Positions 63,553 to 64,000 of a DNA stretch of 64,000 nucleotides are shown piece by piece (the stretch's first letter is position 1; each line of letters opens with the position of its first letter). The stretch is from Dechloromonas denitrificans (GTDB lineage: Bacteria; Pseudomonadota; Gammaproteobacteria; Burkholderiales; Rhodocyclaceae), in contig NZ_CP075185.1 in the NCBI RefSeq assembly GCF_020510685.1, positions 868,001 through 932,000 on the forward strand. Reading direction: 5' to 3'. Position numbers and translations under genes: made by a program. The notes below the pieces were generated by a model. It saw nothing but the letters and a program-made list of their open reading frames with translations. It was not told the origin of the DNA and did no database searches.

Positions 63553-64000
63553 ATGGATCGCCTGATCTACACCGCAATGACCGGCGCCAAGCATGTTTTC
63601 ATGCAGCAGGCCGGCACGGCGAACAATCTGGCTAACGCCAGCACCATCGGCTTCAAGGCGCAGGAACACCGGTTTCGTGCCGTGCCCGTGCTGGGCGAGG
63701 GGATGCCGACGCGTGCCTTCGTCGTCGATGCTTCAGTCAGTGACGTGATGGATCAAGGGCCGCTGATGTTTACCGGCCGCAATCTCGACGTGGCGGTCGG
63801 CGGCAAGGGGTGGATCGCGGTTCAACTGCCGGATGGCAGCGAAGCCTATACCCGGGGCGGTAGTCTGGATGTCGATGTCACCGGGCTGTTGCAGACGAAG
63901 AGCGGTTATACGGTGGCCGGCGACGGCGGGCCGATCAATATTCCGCCGGACAACAACATCGAGATCGCGCCGGACGGTACGGTGTCGATCGTTCCCAGCT
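63553..64000 (+). CDS. flgF: flagellar basal body rod protein FlgF (3' partial)
   Basis: The first 149 residues of a rod protein. The start MDRLIYTAMTGAKHVFMQQA and NLANASTIGFKAQ are typical of FlgF, and the sequence runs off the window within the middle domain. The ATG at 63553 has only a weak purine run upstream. Remaining flagellar genes presumably follow outside. Confidence 0.93.
   Translation, partial: MDRLIYTAMTGAKHVFMQQAGTANNLANASTIGFKAQEHRFRAVPVLGEGMPTRAFVVDASVSDVMDQGPLMFTGRNLDVAVGGKGWIAVQLPDGSEAYTRGGSLDVDVTGLLQTKSGYTVAGDGGPINIPPDNNIEIAPDGTVSIVPS

Noticed and set aside
1..64000. CRISPR arrays, insertion sequences, prophage genes
   Set aside because: No regularly spaced direct repeats, transposases or phage structural genes were seen.

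Overview
The window reads as chromosomal DNA of a high-GC, motile, respiring betaproteobacterium. Gene content and protein style (cbb3 oxidase operon, Lap adhesion control, type IV pilin, polar-type flagellar order flhBA-flhF-flhG-fliA, Aer-like receptors) suggest Rhodocyclales, near Dechloromonas/Azonexus. The lineage is inferred from protein style, not from a marker gene.

Layout. (1) 1-6065 (+): a nucleotide-signalling cassette of PP2C phosphatase (5' end outside the window), FHA protein, CHASE2 adenylate cyclase, metallo-beta-lactamase-fold cyclic-nucleotide phosphodiesterase and GAF/HD-GYP c-di-GMP phosphodiesterase. (2) 6066-8990: a more AT-rich segment with an unexplained intergenic stretch, a type IV pilin and a multi-pass GT-C-like/TPR protein that may glycosylate it. 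(3) 9041-14741: lapG-lapD-CYTH/CHAD on the minus strand, diverging from a TolC-type lapE. These are the c-di-GMP-controlled adhesin-release genes, without the adhesin itself. (4) 14820-19569: PEBP-family protein, murJ, tRNA-Thr(CGT), a response-regulator diguanylate cyclase, a small Cys-rich protein and an SDR dehydrogenase. (5) 19626-27975: cbb3 oxidase maturation and structural genes ccoI, ccoS, ccoNOQP, ccoG, ccoH and a DUF3149 peptide, with an FNR/ANR-type promoter before ccoN. (6) 28071-29298: a TonB-domain protein convergent with a zinc-ribbon NUDIX hydrolase. (7) 29477-64000: a 34-kb motility and chemotaxis supercluster: motAB, cheY-cheA-cheW, three chemoreceptors, cheR-cheD-cheB, a STAS protein, two cheV, cheY-cheZ-cheA, flhB-flhA-flhF-flhG-fliA, motCD, then flgN-flgM-flgA (minus) diverging from flgBCDEF (+; flgF runs off the end).

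How it fits together: several proteins make, break or sense c-di-GMP (GGDEF response regulator, HD-GYP, LapD). They sit beside outputs that c-di-GMP normally switches, namely adhesin retention (LapD/LapG/LapE), pili and flagella. Flagellar expression shows a readable hierarchy: a sigma54-type promoter before flgB, fliA inside the flh operon, and a consensus sigma28 promoter before flgM. Two stator sets (MotAB, MotCD) and two CheA kinases suggest either two chemosensory pathways or one pathway with divided inputs.

Most of the window is recognisable core machinery. The least explained items are the repeated GFF motif in the first CheA linker, the long inverted repeat before ccoG, the cAMP make/break cassette, the pairing of a CHAD/CYTH protein with lapGD, the three mix-and-match receptors, and the AT-rich pilin segment.
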